In this document: piece after piece, positions 17,896 through 26,521 of the stretch
Numbering within the stretch: the stretch's first letter is position 1
Layout of the letters: each line of letters opens with the position of its first letter
Source: Proteobacteria bacterium SG_bin4
GTDB taxonomy: Bacteria; Pseudomonadota; Gammaproteobacteria; Burkholderiales; Nitrosomonadaceae
Assembly (NCBI GenBank): GCA_002083395.1
Contig: LWDH01000008.1
Location: 1-47,926, forward strand
Length of the DNA stretch: 47,926 nt
Reading direction: 5' to 3'
The notes under the pieces: model-generated
What the model was told of the DNA's origin: nothing
The model's database searches: none
What the model saw: only the letters and a program-made list of their open reading frames with translations
Translations under genes and position numbers: made by a program

Positions 17896-19341
17896 ATGAA
17901 TTTTATACCACCTGACTTCGCACCGGCTTCTTCAGAGATCTTTATGCTCATTATGGTGTGTGTAGTAATGCTGGCTGATCTTACCGCCGGTAATAACCGG
18001 CGCCATGTAGCTTACTTACTGACGCAAATTACGTTGTTTGGATGCGCGCTTCTTACCTTCATATCTTTCTCCACAGAAGTGAATCATACGTTTTCCGGCA
18101 TGTTCGTTGATGATGCGATGGCGGATATTCTCAAACTGATGGTGTATGGTACGGTATCAGCTGTATTAATTTATTCGCATACATACATTAGCGATAGAGG
18201 TATGCTGCGAGGAGAATTCTTTAGTCTGATACTTTTTGCAACACTGGGCATGATGGTTATGATCTCTGCTAGTCACTTCCTGACGCTCTACATTGGCTTG
18301 GAGTTATTGTCATTGTCCTTGTATGCATTGGTTGCGCTTCGGCGTGATTCACAGATCGCCACGGAAGCAGCAATGAAGTTTTTTGTATTGGGAGCCTTAG
18401 CATCCGGCTTTTTGCTATACGGCATGTCAATGGTATACGGTGCAACCGGTACTTTACATGTATCACAACTTACGCAAATCATTCAGAGTGAAGCCAGCAG
18501 CAAAGAAGTTCTGGTTGTGGGACTGGTCTTTATCGTTGCTGGAATCAGTTTTAAATTAAGTGCGGCGCCATTTCATATGTGGGCACCGGATGTTTATCAA
18601 GGTTCACCGACTGCAATTACCCTGTTTATTGGATCTGCGCCTAAACTGGCAGCATTTGGTTTTGTAATGCGATTGCTGGTTGAAGGAATGGGAGAGATGG
18701 TAGCGGATTGGCAAGGTATGCTGGTGATATTGGCAGTTTTGTCGATGGCCGTAGGAAATATCGCAGCGATAGCGCAAACAAATATTAAAAGGATGCTGGC
18801 TTATTCAACGATTTCGCACATGGGTTTTTTGTTACTGGGATTTATCAGTGCGGATTCGAATGGTTACAGTTCTGCACTTTTTTATGTAATTGCATATGTA
18901 TTGATGACATTAGGTACATTTGCAATGATCATGATGTTATGCAGGAGCGGATTTGAGGCAGAGAATATCGACGATTTTAAAGGACTGAGTAAAAGAAATG
19001 CGTGGTATGCATTTATAACACTTTTATTGATGCTTTCTTTAGCCGGTATTCCACCGATGATTGGTTTTTATGCGAAATTTGCAGTATTGCAAGCTGTAGT
19101 GAATGCCGGGTTTGTGTGGCTCGCTATCGTAGCCGTTTTATTCTCGTTAATAGGCGCATTTTATTACCTACGTATTATTAAATTGATGTATTTTGACGAG
19201 CCTGAAACAGATGAGCCGATCGTGCCAAATAGCGATGTGAAGATTCTATTAAGTGCAAATGGATTGGCTGTTTTGGCTTTTGGAATATTTCCCCAGGCAT
19301 TGATGGGATTAAGTCTCTACGCCATTCAAAACTCAATGTGA
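17896..19341 (+). CDS. nuoN: NADH-quinone oxidoreductase subunit N
   Basis: Third antiporter-like pumping subunit and the last gene of the operon. The 481 residues contain the family's GLELLSLSLYALVALRRD (pumping Glu), AGISFKLSAAPFHMWAPDVYQGSP (Lys) and YSTISHMGFLLLGF. The ATG at 17896 follows an AAGGA site about 12 bases upstream. With it the complex I gene set A to N is complete and in canonical order. A hairpin follows directly. Confidence 0.96.
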   Translation: MNFIPPDFAPASSEIFMLIMVCVVMLADLTAGNNRRHVAYLLTQITLFGCALLTFISFSTEVNHTFSGMFVDDAMADILKLMVYGTVSAVLIYSHTYISDRGMLRGEFFSLILFATLGMMVMISASHFLTLYIGLELLSLSLYALVALRRDSQIATEAAMKFFVLGALASGFLLYGMSMVYGATGTLHVSQLTQIIQSEASSKEVLVVGLVFIVAGISFKLSAAPFHMWAPDVYQGSPTAITLFIGSAPKLAAFGFVMRLLVEGMGEMVADWQGMLVILAVLSMAVGNIAAIAQTNIKRMLAYSTISHMGFLLLGFISADSNGYSSALFYVIAYVLMTLGTFAMIMMLCRSGFEAENIDDFKGLSKRNAWYAFITLLLMLSLAGIPPMIGFYAKFAVLQAVVNAGFVWLAIVAVLFSLIGAFYYLRIIKLMYFDEPETDEPIVPNSDVKILLSANGLAVLAFGIFPQALMGLSLYAIQNSM

Positions 19342-19347
19342 CCGGAA

Positions 19348-19375
19348 TTAGGAAAGCTGATAAAAGCTTTCCTAA
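19348..19375 (+). terminator. Hairpin after nuoN, probable operon end
   Basis: An 11-bp perfect stem (19348-19358 with 19365-19375) encloses a 6-base loop, starting 7 bases after the nuoN stop. No T-run follows, so it is not a textbook intrinsic terminator; it may act with Rho or protect the 3' end of the message. Confidence 0.5.
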
Positions 19376-19517
19376 ATGTAAGTATCCACTCATTTTTCTA
19401 TGTTGCATCTTAGCCTATAAAGCCTAGCTGTAATTTGCATAGAAGATTTTCCTGATGCTATTGCTGATGTAATCTCAGATTTAGTGTTTTTGATAACCAC
19501 TGCATTGATTACAAGAA

Positions 19518-19545
19518 CTTGAAATTACTAATCTGACCCCCATTT
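19518..19545 (+). promoter_or_regulatory. Heat-shock (sigma-32) promoter of htpG
   Basis: CTTGAAA at 19518-19524 and CCCCATTT at 19538-19545 are separated by 13 bases. This agrees with the sigma-32 consensus (CTTGAA, 13-17 bases, CCCCATnT) at every core position. It lies 37 bases before the htpG start, which is a classical heat-shock gene. The -10 overlaps a 12-base palindrome (TTTTCGCGAAAA, 19543-19554). Confidence 0.88.
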
Positions 19546-19581
19546 TCGCGAAAAAATATATTTATTTCATGGAGGTTTATT

Positions 19582-21492
19582 GTGCAAGTTGAAACACCTA
19601 AAGAACAATTCAGTTTTCAGGCAGAAGCTAAACAGTTATTAAAGCTGATGATCCATTCCTTATATAGTAATAAGGAAATTTTTTTGCGAGAACTGATATC
19701 AAACGCATCCGATGCCGCTGATAAATTGCGGTTTGAGGGACTAACCGATCCAGCACTCTATGAATCTGATTCAGATTTAAAAATCCGCGTAAGTTATGAT
19801 AGTAACGAATATACGATTACCATTTCTGATAATGGAATTGGTATGTCTCGACAAGAAGTTATTGATCATATTGGCACCATCGCAAAGTCCGGCACCCGGG
19901 AATTCTTCAATTCTTTAACGGGCGATCAAGTTAAGGATGCGCATTTAATCGGGCAATTTGGCGTTGGATTTTATTCCGCGTTCATCATCGCTGATAAAGT
20001 AACTTTAATTACCAGAAGAGCAGGATTGACCTCCGAGCATGGTGTGCGTTGGGAATCGAGCGGTGAAGGTGAATACACCATAGAAACTGTTGAAAAACCT
20101 CAACGCGGCACAGACATCACATTGCACCTGCGAAAAGAGGAGGATGAGTTTCTCAATGGGATGCGAATTCGCAACATCATCCGTAAATACTCCGATCATA
20201 TTACTTTACCGATTGTGATGAAGAAGGAAGAATGGTCGCAGGAAGAGAAAAGGAACATTGTTACTGATGAAGACGAAACTATCAATCAAGCCAATGCGTT
20301 GTGGGCAAGGCCGAAGAACGAAATTACTGCAGAACAATATGATGAATTTTATAAACATGTCGCTCATGATTTTGAGCCACCGTTAGCTTATGTGCATGCA
20401 CGCGTAGAAGGTAAACAGGAATACACACAGTTGCTCTACATCCCTGCGCGCGCCCCGTTCGATTTATTCGATCGCGAACGTCGTCACGGTATCAAGCTCT
20501 ATGTCCAAAGAGTATTTATTATGGATGACGCGGAAAAACTGCTGCCGAATTATTTGCGTTTTGTCCGTGGAGTCATTGACTCAAATAATTTACCACTGAA
20601 CGTATCGCGTGAAATCCTGCAAGAATCCAAGGATATCGATTCAATCAGAGCCGGTGTTGTCAAGAAAGTGCTGGGATTGATTGAAGAGCTTTTGAAAAAT
20701 GAGAATGAGAAAGGAAAAGACAAATATAAAACGTTTTATCGTGAATTTGGGCAAGTACTCAAGGAAGGTATCGGTGAAGATTACGCAAATCGTGAGCGAA
20801 TTGCCAGATTGCTGCGTTTTGTCACAACCCATAGTGAAATCGATGAACCGGCAGTTTCATTGGAAACTTATGTTCAACGGATGAAAGAAGGGCAGGAAAA
20901 AATTTACTATGTGACTGCCGAAAGTCTGAAGGCAGCCAGAAACAGTCCTCATCTGGAGGTTTTCCGTAAAAAAGGAATCGAAGTTTTACTATTGTCTGAC
21001 CGAGTGGATGAGTGGCTGGTCAGTAATTTGACGGAATTTGAAGGAAAACCGTTGCAATCGGTTGCAAAAGGCGGTTTGGATTTGGGCGCTTTGGAGGATG
21101 CAGCAGAAAAAGAGGAACAGGCTAAAGAAGCCGACGCATTCCAGGATCTGACGGGTAAGATGAAAGAAACACTCAGTGAGCAAGTAAAAGATGTGCGTGT
21201 CACGTTTCGCCTAACGGAATCCCCTGCCTGTCTAGTCGCGGATACGTACGATATGGGCGGTAATTTAGAACGATTATTGAAATCAGCCGGCCAAAAAATC
21301 CAGCATGCCAAACCGATTCTGGAAATTAACCCGCAACATCCAATGGTGCAAAAACTAAAAAGCGAAGTGGACAATTTCCAGGATTGGTGTCATTTATTAT
21401 TCGATCAAGCCTTGTTGGCAGAAGGAGGTCAGCTCGAAGATCCGGCTGCATTTGTTAAAAGACTTAACGAGTTGCTACTATCGAAATCGTGA
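19582..21492 (+). CDS. htpG: Molecular chaperone HtpG (Hsp90)
   Basis: ATP-dependent dimeric cytosolic chaperone. The 636 residues comprise the N-terminal GHKL ATPase domain with ELISNASDAADKLR, the DNGIGM motif, GTIAKSGT and the lid GQFGVGFYSAF. A middle domain follows with the catalytic Arg region NVSREILQE, then the C-terminal dimerisation domain. The start is GTG, with a GGAGG ribosome site 6 bases upstream; the N-terminus VETPKEQFSFQAEAKQLL agrees with the family. The gene stands alone behind its own heat-shock promoter. Length is normal. Confidence 0.97.
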   Translation: MQVETPKEQFSFQAEAKQLLKLMIHSLYSNKEIFLRELISNASDAADKLRFEGLTDPALYESDSDLKIRVSYDSNEYTITISDNGIGMSRQEVIDHIGTIAKSGTREFFNSLTGDQVKDAHLIGQFGVGFYSAFIIADKVTLITRRAGLTSEHGVRWESSGEGEYTIETVEKPQRGTDITLHLRKEEDEFLNGMRIRNIIRKYSDHITLPIVMKKEEWSQEEKRNIVTDEDETINQANALWARPKNEITAEQYDEFYKHVAHDFEPPLAYVHARVEGKQEYTQLLYIPARAPFDLFDRERRHGIKLYVQRVFIMDDAEKLLPNYLRFVRGVIDSNNLPLNVSREILQESKDIDSIRAGVVKKVLGLIEELLKNENEKGKDKYKTFYREFGQVLKEGIGEDYANRERIARLLRFVTTHSEIDEPAVSLETYVQRMKEGQEKIYYVTAESLKAARNSPHLEVFRKKGIEVLLLSDRVDEWLVSNLTEFEGKPLQSVAKGGLDLGALEDAAEKEEQAKEADAFQDLTGKMKETLSEQVKDVRVTFRLTESPACLVADTYDMGGNLERLLKSAGQKIQHAKPILEINPQHPMVQKLKSEVDNFQDWCHLLFDQALLAEGGQLEDPAAFVKRLNELLLSKS

Positions 21493-21643
21493 TACTCGAT
21501 CATTGATCAATATCACTTTCAGTGAAGATTAGTAACTAGAGGATCAAGAGCCAGGGCTGAAACTTCTGTAGATTCTGGATGTCCATTTTTACGGATAAAG
21601 GATGTTATTTTTTCTTTATTTTCGATAATTAATAAGGCAAACG

Positions 21644-22150
21644 GTGACTAAGCAGAAGAAAAATCAGGAAGTAAAGACTTCAACAAGAATTTATCAGGCG
21701 AAACTAGCAACTCCATTTGCTATTTTAGGTATCAGAACCGATGAAGACTGGTTAACCGACATTGATTATTTACCGCTCGATTCCTCAACATTGCCTCCAC
21801 AAACCTTATTGGCTGAGGAAGTATGCAGGCAATTAACAGCTTATTTGACGGAACCTAATTACAAATTTGACTTAAGTTTGCATATTAGCGGTACTGCTCA
21901 TCAACAGCGTGTATGGAAAGCTATCATGGCTATTCCAAGCGGGCAAACAAGCAGTTATGCAGAAATAGCATCACAACTTCATTCAGCGCCAAGAGCGGTA
22001 GGCCGGGCGTGTGGTGCTAATCGGATCCCGATTGTTATACCTTGTCACCGGGTAATATCCAAAAATGGTGGATTGGGAGGTTTTATGAACGCAAGTGATG
22101 GAAATCCTCTTGAAATCAAACGCTGGTTATTATGCCATGAGAGCGCCTGA
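21644..22150 (+). CDS. ogt: Methylated-DNA--[protein]-cysteine S-methyltransferase
   Basis: Removes alkyl groups from O6-alkylguanine by irreversible transfer to its own Cys. The C-terminal half has the helix-turn-helix (SYAEIASQLHSAPRAVGRACGANRIP, residues about 104-129) with its Arg finger, and the active-site motif PCHRV with Cys134. The preceding Asn (GANRIP) is also conserved. The 168-residue length fits the Ogt/MGMT class without an Ada-type phosphotriester domain. The start is GTG at 21644; the N-terminal 12 residues are Lys-rich and could be shorter in reality. It overlaps xerD by 14 bases. Confidence 0.92.
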   Translation: MTKQKKNQEVKTSTRIYQAKLATPFAILGIRTDEDWLTDIDYLPLDSSTLPPQTLLAEEVCRQLTAYLTEPNYKFDLSLHISGTAHQQRVWKAIMAIPSGQTSSYAEIASQLHSAPRAVGRACGANRIPIVIPCHRVISKNGGLGGFMNASDGNPLEIKRWLLCHESA

Positions 22151-23048
22151 GACTAATGCCGGTTTACTGGACGAGTTTTCCGATGCGTTATGGCTGGAAG
22201 ACGGTTTGTCGCGAAATACACTTGATAGCTACCGAAATGATTTGCAGCTTTTCGGTGAATGGCTAAACAAGCGTAATCAAGGTAATGGCATACTCACGGA
22301 AGCGACGCATGCCGATTTGCTTGAGTTTCTTGCATCAAGAGTATCTGCAAAAATGAAAGCCAGCACGACTAGCCGTGAATTATCGAGCTTAAAACGTTTC
22401 TATCGTTTCTTGCTGCGTCAAGGAAAGATTTCCAGCGATCCTAGTTTAAACATTGAAACACCCAAACTGCAACGCCATTTACCTGATAGTCTTTCCGAAA
22501 AAGAAGTAGAGTTGCTATTAAGTGCCCCGGATCTCCGATTGCCATTGGGTTTGCGTGATCGTGCAATGCTCGAAGTATTGTATGCGAGCGGATTGCGTGT
22601 ATCGGAATTGATTAATCTCAGGTACTCGCAGGTTAGCATGGACATGGGCGTCTTACGGGTCATGGGTAAAGGCAGGAAGGAGCGGCTGGCGCCATTAGGC
22701 GAGGAAGCGCTCGAATGGCTCAATCGCTATACAAGAGAAGCAAGGGCCGCGTTGCTGAATGGCATTGTGACCGATACGATATTTGTGACTACTCGCGGTG
22801 CGGCAATGACCCGGCAAGCATTCTGGTATCTCATCAAGCGTTATGCGCAACAAGTCGGCATCACCAAGCAACTTTCCCCGCATACGTTGCGTCATGCGTT
22901 TGCTACGCATCTGCTGAATCATGGAGCGGATTTGCGGGTTGTGCAGTTGCTGTTGGGGCACGCAGATATCTCAACGACGCAGATTTACACGCATATTGCA
23001 CGTGAGCGATTAAAGCAGTTGCACGCAAGTCACCACCCGCGCGGCTAA
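22137..23048 (+). CDS. xerD: Site-specific tyrosine recombinase XerD
   Basis: With XerC, resolves chromosome dimers at dif near the division septum under FtsK control. The 303 residues hold an N-terminal SAM-like DNA-binding domain (about 10-95) and the catalytic domain. All the catalytic residues are visible: Arg154 in ASGLRVSE, Lys178 in MGKGRKE, His249 and Arg252 in HTLRHAFATHLL, His275 in LLGHADIS and the nucleophile Tyr284 in TTQIYTHI. The ATG at 22137 is chosen over the in-frame 22095 because it gives the normal family length; it lies inside the end of ogt. Its stop is 1 base from that of the convergent dsbB. Confidence 0.93.
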   Translation: MRAPETNAGLLDEFSDALWLEDGLSRNTLDSYRNDLQLFGEWLNKRNQGNGILTEATHADLLEFLASRVSAKMKASTTSRELSSLKRFYRFLLRQGKISSDPSLNIETPKLQRHLPDSLSEKEVELLLSAPDLRLPLGLRDRAMLEVLYASGLRVSELINLRYSQVSMDMGVLRVMGKGRKERLAPLGEEALEWLNRYTREARAALLNGIVTDTIFVTTRGAAMTRQAFWYLIKRYAQQVGITKQLSPHTLRHAFATHLLNHGADLRVVQLLLGHADISTTQIYTHIARERLKQLHASHHPRG

Positions 23049-23049
23049 A

Positions 23050-23529
23050 TCAAGGCGACTTCTGAGCGAAGAATACATGGAGCGCGCTGATAGCAAGAAT
23101 TACAAAAGCCGCTAATGACCAATCAGGTATAGTCAGCGATAAAAACTCCCAGTCAACATTTGCACAATCCCCGTTGGCTTCAAACATGCCGGGCCACCAG
23201 TCAGCAATAGGTAAAGAATTCAGAAAAGCTTCTTCCGGGCTAATACCGCATTCAAATGCTTCAGGAAAACGTATCAGCCACGCGTGACGTGCCGCAATGA
23301 CCGTTCCTATTAGTGCAAATGCAAACATCAAAATCGCGTAAATGCGGTATCCAGTCTTTTCGGGATTATGAAGAATCGCCAGTAATGCAGTTAATCCCAA
23401 TAGCCAATATGCCAGGCGCTGGGCTACACATAATGGGCAAGGCAGCAATCCTTCGATATGTTGTAAGTATTGTGCATAACCAAGAAGGGCGATACAGCAA
23501 AGCAGAATAAATAATAATATTAGTCTCAT
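23050..23529 (-). CDS. dsbB: Disulfide bond formation protein B
   Basis: Inner-membrane protein that reoxidises periplasmic DsbA and passes the electrons to quinone. The 159 residues form four membrane helices. They carry both redox pairs: Cys31 and Cys34 in CPLC after helix 1, and Cys94 and Cys122 in the second periplasmic loop. Arg38 after the first pair (CPLCVAQR) is the conserved quinone-site residue. The ATG at 23529 fits the family; an in-frame TTG 21 bases upstream is less likely. Confidence 0.92.
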   Translation of the reverse strand: MRLILLFILLCCIALLGYAQYLQHIEGLLPCPLCVAQRLAYWLLGLTALLAILHNPEKTGYRIYAILMFAFALIGTVIAARHAWLIRFPEAFECGISPEEAFLNSLPIADWWPGMFEANGDCANVDWEFLSLTIPDWSLAAFVILAISALHVFFAQKSP

Positions 23530-23686
23530 TGTGTATTTTTCTACTGTCAAAGTTGATTTCGTAGTTTATCCATGAAACCTTTGTGGATTTCACATAGTTT
23601 GCTATTATGCAAGAAGCTCAGTTCATTGAATATTTATAGTAGCACTTGAGCATACATTTCATTTATCAAATTGAGAGGGACTTGCC

Positions 23687-24034
23687 ATGAAAACTAAGCT
23701 ATTGACTGCAATTCTGGTTACTTCTGCTTTATTCGCTTCCAATGTGTCTTTTGCAGAATTAGGAAAAATGGATAAAGCTGAAGCTCAAGCCAAAACTAAG
23801 TTCGATCATATCGGACTTGCTGAGATGTATGAAAGAGAAGCTCACGAAATGAATGCAAAAGCGCAAAAACAAAAAGAGTTATTGAAAGAGTATCGGGAAC
23901 ATAGCGAATACTATGGACGGCATGGTCAAGATTTCGAGTCACACCACGAAGCGTTATTGCGAGAATATGAAAAAGCGGCAGATCGTAATAAAGAAATGGC
24001 TATTGTTCACCGGAAAATAGCGGAAAAAAATTAA
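23687..24034 (+). CDS. Small exported helical protein of unknown function
   Basis: A 115-residue protein with a clear Sec signal peptide (Lys at 2 and 4, hydrophobic core LLTAILVTSALFASNVSFA, likely cleavage after SFA at 23). The mature part is very hydrophilic, rich in Glu, Lys and His, and has coiled-coil character throughout. Two segments resemble each other (residues about 43-68 and 83-108), suggesting a paired-helix or repeat structure. A GAGAGGGA ribosome site is well placed. It is divergent from dsbB. I do not recognise the family; a periplasmic, possibly metal-handling or stress role is only a guess from the His content. Confidence 0.75.
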   Translation: MKTKLLTAILVTSALFASNVSFAELGKMDKAEAQAKTKFDHIGLAEMYEREAHEMNAKAQKQKELLKEYREHSEYYGRHGQDFESHHEALLREYEKAADRNKEMAIVHRKIAEKN

Positions 24035-24041
24035 ATTACGA

Positions 24042-24190
24042 AGGGAACACTGATCGATCTGTTGAGCAAGATGAGATACAAAGCGGATAGGAAGTAAGAA
24101 ACGAGACATACTAGAGCAAGATAGGCAAGTTTCTGAGCGCCGCCTAACGCGGGCAATTGCTTGCTTGAGCAATTAAATCAGTGTTTTCCT
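24042..24190 (+). mobile_element. MITE-like element, about 149 bp, with imperfect terminal inverted repeats
   Basis: The left end (from 24042) and the reverse complement of the right end (from 24190) both start AGG, share ACACTGAT, and after a divergent 8-9 bases share AGCAAG: an imperfect inverted repeat of about 29-31 bases. The interior contains a 9-base direct repeat GAGCAAGAT at 24064 and 24114. No open frame of transposase size fits. No clear target duplication is seen. It lies between the small exported protein and the DUF423 gene. The element type is inferred; the repeats are visible. Confidence 0.5.
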
Positions 24191-24261
24191 AAAAAGCATC
24201 TCCCTCAAAAGGGCGGGGAATTCGATTCAAGTTGATTAAAACAAGTAAAGTTGTGGCTCAA

Positions 24262-24636
24262 CTATTTGTTTTTCCAAATCGCGTACGCGAGCAATGCCCA
24301 GGCAGTAAGGAATGAGACTCCACCAAACGGCGTGATCATGCCGATCGCACGGATGCCCGTAATACTCAGCACATAAAGGCTGAAGCTGAATAGAATAATC
24401 CCGATCATCATCAACCAGGCGGCCGCAGTAATAAAGCGTGAGTTCGGGAAATGCATTAAAAGCAGGCCGCTAACGAGGATGCCAAAGGCATGATAGAAAT
24501 GATACTGTACGCCAGTGTGATAGACTGCCAGCATGTCTGCCGAGAGTAAATTCCTTAAGCCATGCGCGCCAAAAGCACCAAACGCTATGCAGAAGAAAAT
24601 ATTTAGCGCACCGAGGATCAAGAAAGTTTTAGGCAT
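24262..24636 (-). CDS. DUF423 family inner-membrane protein (YgdD-like)
   Basis: A 124-residue protein with four predicted membrane helices. The family signature GAFGAHGLRNLL (about 22-33), the YHTGVQYHFYHAFGIL segment and the C-terminal GMITPFGGVSFLTAWALLA mark DUF423. The biochemical function of this family is not established. It lies 50 bases downstream of xseA on the same strand and may be cotranscribed. Length is normal. Confidence 0.88.
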   Translation of the reverse strand: MPKTFLILGALNIFFCIAFGAFGAHGLRNLLSADMLAVYHTGVQYHFYHAFGILVSGLLLMHFPNSRFITAAAWLMMIGIILFSFSLYVLSITGIRAIGMITPFGGVSFLTAWALLAYAIWKNK

Positions 24637-24686
24637 TAAGATTTTTACTGTTGAATGAAAAAAGTGAGCTGGGGCAGCTGCGTCGA

Positions 24687-26033
24687 TCAGGAATCCTTGA
24701 CGTTAGAAACATCCGCTTCACAGAAGCCGTATGCGAATTTTACCTGAATTTTTTCACCACAATGTATCTGTTTGCTGTTACGGATGATCGTACCTTTATC
24801 TGAAAAAGTGATGCTGTACCCACGCTCCAAGACCGATTGCGGATTCAGCTGTGATAACTGTGCTTGAATATGTTTTAACCTGACTGAATGTGCTTCGAAA
24901 TAGAGGGAAAAAGCTCTGAGAAAGCGTGATGCCAAAACTTGATGTTGCCGATCCGAATGTACGATACGAGAATTTGCGTTAACTAACCGTTGATTGAATC
25001 CGAGCACTACCCATTGTTTTTTTTCAATTAAGTATGCATAGTTCTTGTTGAGCCGATCTTGTAGATACTGTAACTGAAGAAGTTGCTGCTGAATCCGGCT
25101 ACCGGGGTAAATCAAACGATGCGATAGTATATCCATACGCTGCGTGGCGCGTTCGAGACCATGCAGAACCATGCGGAACATGCGCTGGTAAATCGTATTC
25201 AGACGGCGGCTTAATTCAGTCCGGTCTTTGCTTACTAACTCGGCGGCAGCCGTTGGTGTTGGTGCGCGCATGTCTGCAACAAAATCCGCGATAGTAAAGT
25301 CTGTTTCATGGCCGATGCCGCTAACAACAGGAATCGAGCTGCCGGCAATCGCCAATGCAACAATTTCTTCATTAAATGCCCACAAATCTTCAATATTTCC
25401 GCCCCCGCGACACACAATCAATACATCGCATTCATTGCGCAGTACGGCAGTATCGATAGCATCGGCGATACTGGCGGCGGCAGTTTTTCCTTGAACCAAC
25501 GTGGGATAAATAATAACTGGCAAAGATGGCATGCGCCGCCGCAAGGTTGATAGCACATCCCGCAACGCAGCCGTATCGAGCGATGTGATAATGCCAATTT
25601 GCTTGGGCAAATCAGGTAATTTCTTTTTTTTGCCGGGATTAAAAAAACCGGCTTTTTCTAACTTGGCCTTAAGTTTCTCAAAAGCCTCGAATAATTCACC
25701 CAGACCAGCTCTCCGGATGGTTTCAACGTTTAACTGGAAATCTCCACGAGGTTCGTATAACGTAACTAATGCCAGTACTTCCACTTGCATGCCATCGGCG
25801 GGCTGCCAGTCAAAATACCGATTCTTATGACTGAACAGTACGCATCTTACCTGAGCTTCGGCATCTTTCAGCGAAAAATACCAATGACCGGATTGATAAC
25901 GCTTCAAATTGGAAATTTCACCTTTAACCCACAATAACGGGATATTCTGTTCCAGGAATTGCCGGGTATTATTGTTTAATTCACTGACGGTTAAAATCTT
26001 ACGCGCAAGTCCGGTGACTGGAAACAGATTCAT
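24687..26033 (-). CDS. xseA: Exodeoxyribonuclease VII large subunit
   Basis: Catalytic subunit of the single-strand-specific exonuclease VII, active in DNA repair and in degrading ssDNA. The 448 residues start with an OB-fold domain (about 10-105; VSELNNNTRQFLEQNIPLLWVKGEISNL type start). Next is the catalytic domain with GIITSLDTAALRDVLSTL and CRGGGNIEDLWAFNEE, then GIGHETDFTIADFVADMRAPTPTAAAE, and a long coiled coil. A C-terminal VLERGYSI motif closes the protein. The partner XseB is not in the window. Complete and of normal length. Confidence 0.96.
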   Translation of the reverse strand: MNLFPVTGLARKILTVSELNNNTRQFLEQNIPLLWVKGEISNLKRYQSGHWYFSLKDAEAQVRCVLFSHKNRYFDWQPADGMQVEVLALVTLYEPRGDFQLNVETIRRAGLGELFEAFEKLKAKLEKAGFFNPGKKKKLPDLPKQIGIITSLDTAALRDVLSTLRRRMPSLPVIIYPTLVQGKTAAASIADAIDTAVLRNECDVLIVCRGGGNIEDLWAFNEEIVALAIAGSSIPVVSGIGHETDFTIADFVADMRAPTPTAAAELVSKDRTELSRRLNTIYQRMFRMVLHGLERATQRMDILSHRLIYPGSRIQQQLLQLQYLQDRLNKNYAYLIEKKQWVVLGFNQRLVNANSRIVHSDRQHQVLASRFLRAFSLYFEAHSVRLKHIQAQLSQLNPQSVLERGYSITFSDKGTIIRNSKQIHCGEKIQVKFAYGFCEADVSNVKDS

Positions 26034-26521
26034 ATCAAGGCCGTAGAGTCGATGTATATTTTTATGATATCAGGGTACCGCTTAACTAATTGTAAATGAT
26101 ATAATTTCAAATTAACTTATTGTTTGTTAATCAACAATGGGTGAGCACAAAAAACCATCAAGTTAAAAAAGATGTTTGGATTTGTTAACTTAATTCTTAT
26201 TTTCGCGACATACTCACAAATTTATTCACAGAAATTGTGGATAAAAAAATCGGTCAATCTTTAAGCCGATATTAAGAAAATGCTGAAGAATTTGACGAGC
26301 GTAATGAAGCGCGAGGTGCGCGACACACAACAGCCGGGACATTCAATCCGAGAGACGTGGGTGTGAATGCCACGCAACAAAATGTTCCGTTCGTGCAGTC
26401 AATTAATCAGCGTTTCTTTAAGTTGCATCGTACTGGGTGATAGACTTGGTTTTAAAATATACACTGGATGATTTTCAGAGAAAATGATACTCGGATCTAC
26501 AGTGAGTGAGGAGACTATCTC
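26034..26521. other. Intergenic region between xseA and the ExbB-like gene
   Basis: A 488-base divergent intergenic region. Its left half (to about 26260) is clearly AT-rich and holds a 6-bp hairpin (ATTGTT at 26119 with AACAAT at 26133) and the DnaA-box pair at 26222. The right half (26280-26440) is more GC-rich, with small inverted repeats such as CGTGG/CCACG near 26356-26373. I could not identify it as a known RNA or gene. The reverse strand is open for about 100 bases there but has no plausible start or family. Confidence 0.5.
26222..26244. promoter_or_regulatory. Inverted pair of DnaA boxes
   Basis: TTATTCACA at 26222-26230 matches the DnaA consensus TTATnCACA on the + strand. TGTGGATAA at 26236-26244 is the exact reverse complement of the strong box TTATCCACA. 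Five bases separate them, so they face each other. The surrounding 150 bases are AT-rich. No dnaA, dnaN or gyrB is nearby, so this is more likely a DnaA-regulated or DnaA-titrating site than the origin. Confidence 0.6.

Noticed and set aside
26280..26460. Known structured RNA (6S, RNase P, SRP) in the GC-rich half of the intergenic region
   Set aside because: None of the conserved core sequences of these RNAs could be found; only small unremarkable hairpins.
26034..26521. Replication origin
   Set aside because: Only two clear DnaA boxes are present and no dnaA, dnaN or gyrB lies near; the region was kept as a DnaA-box site only.
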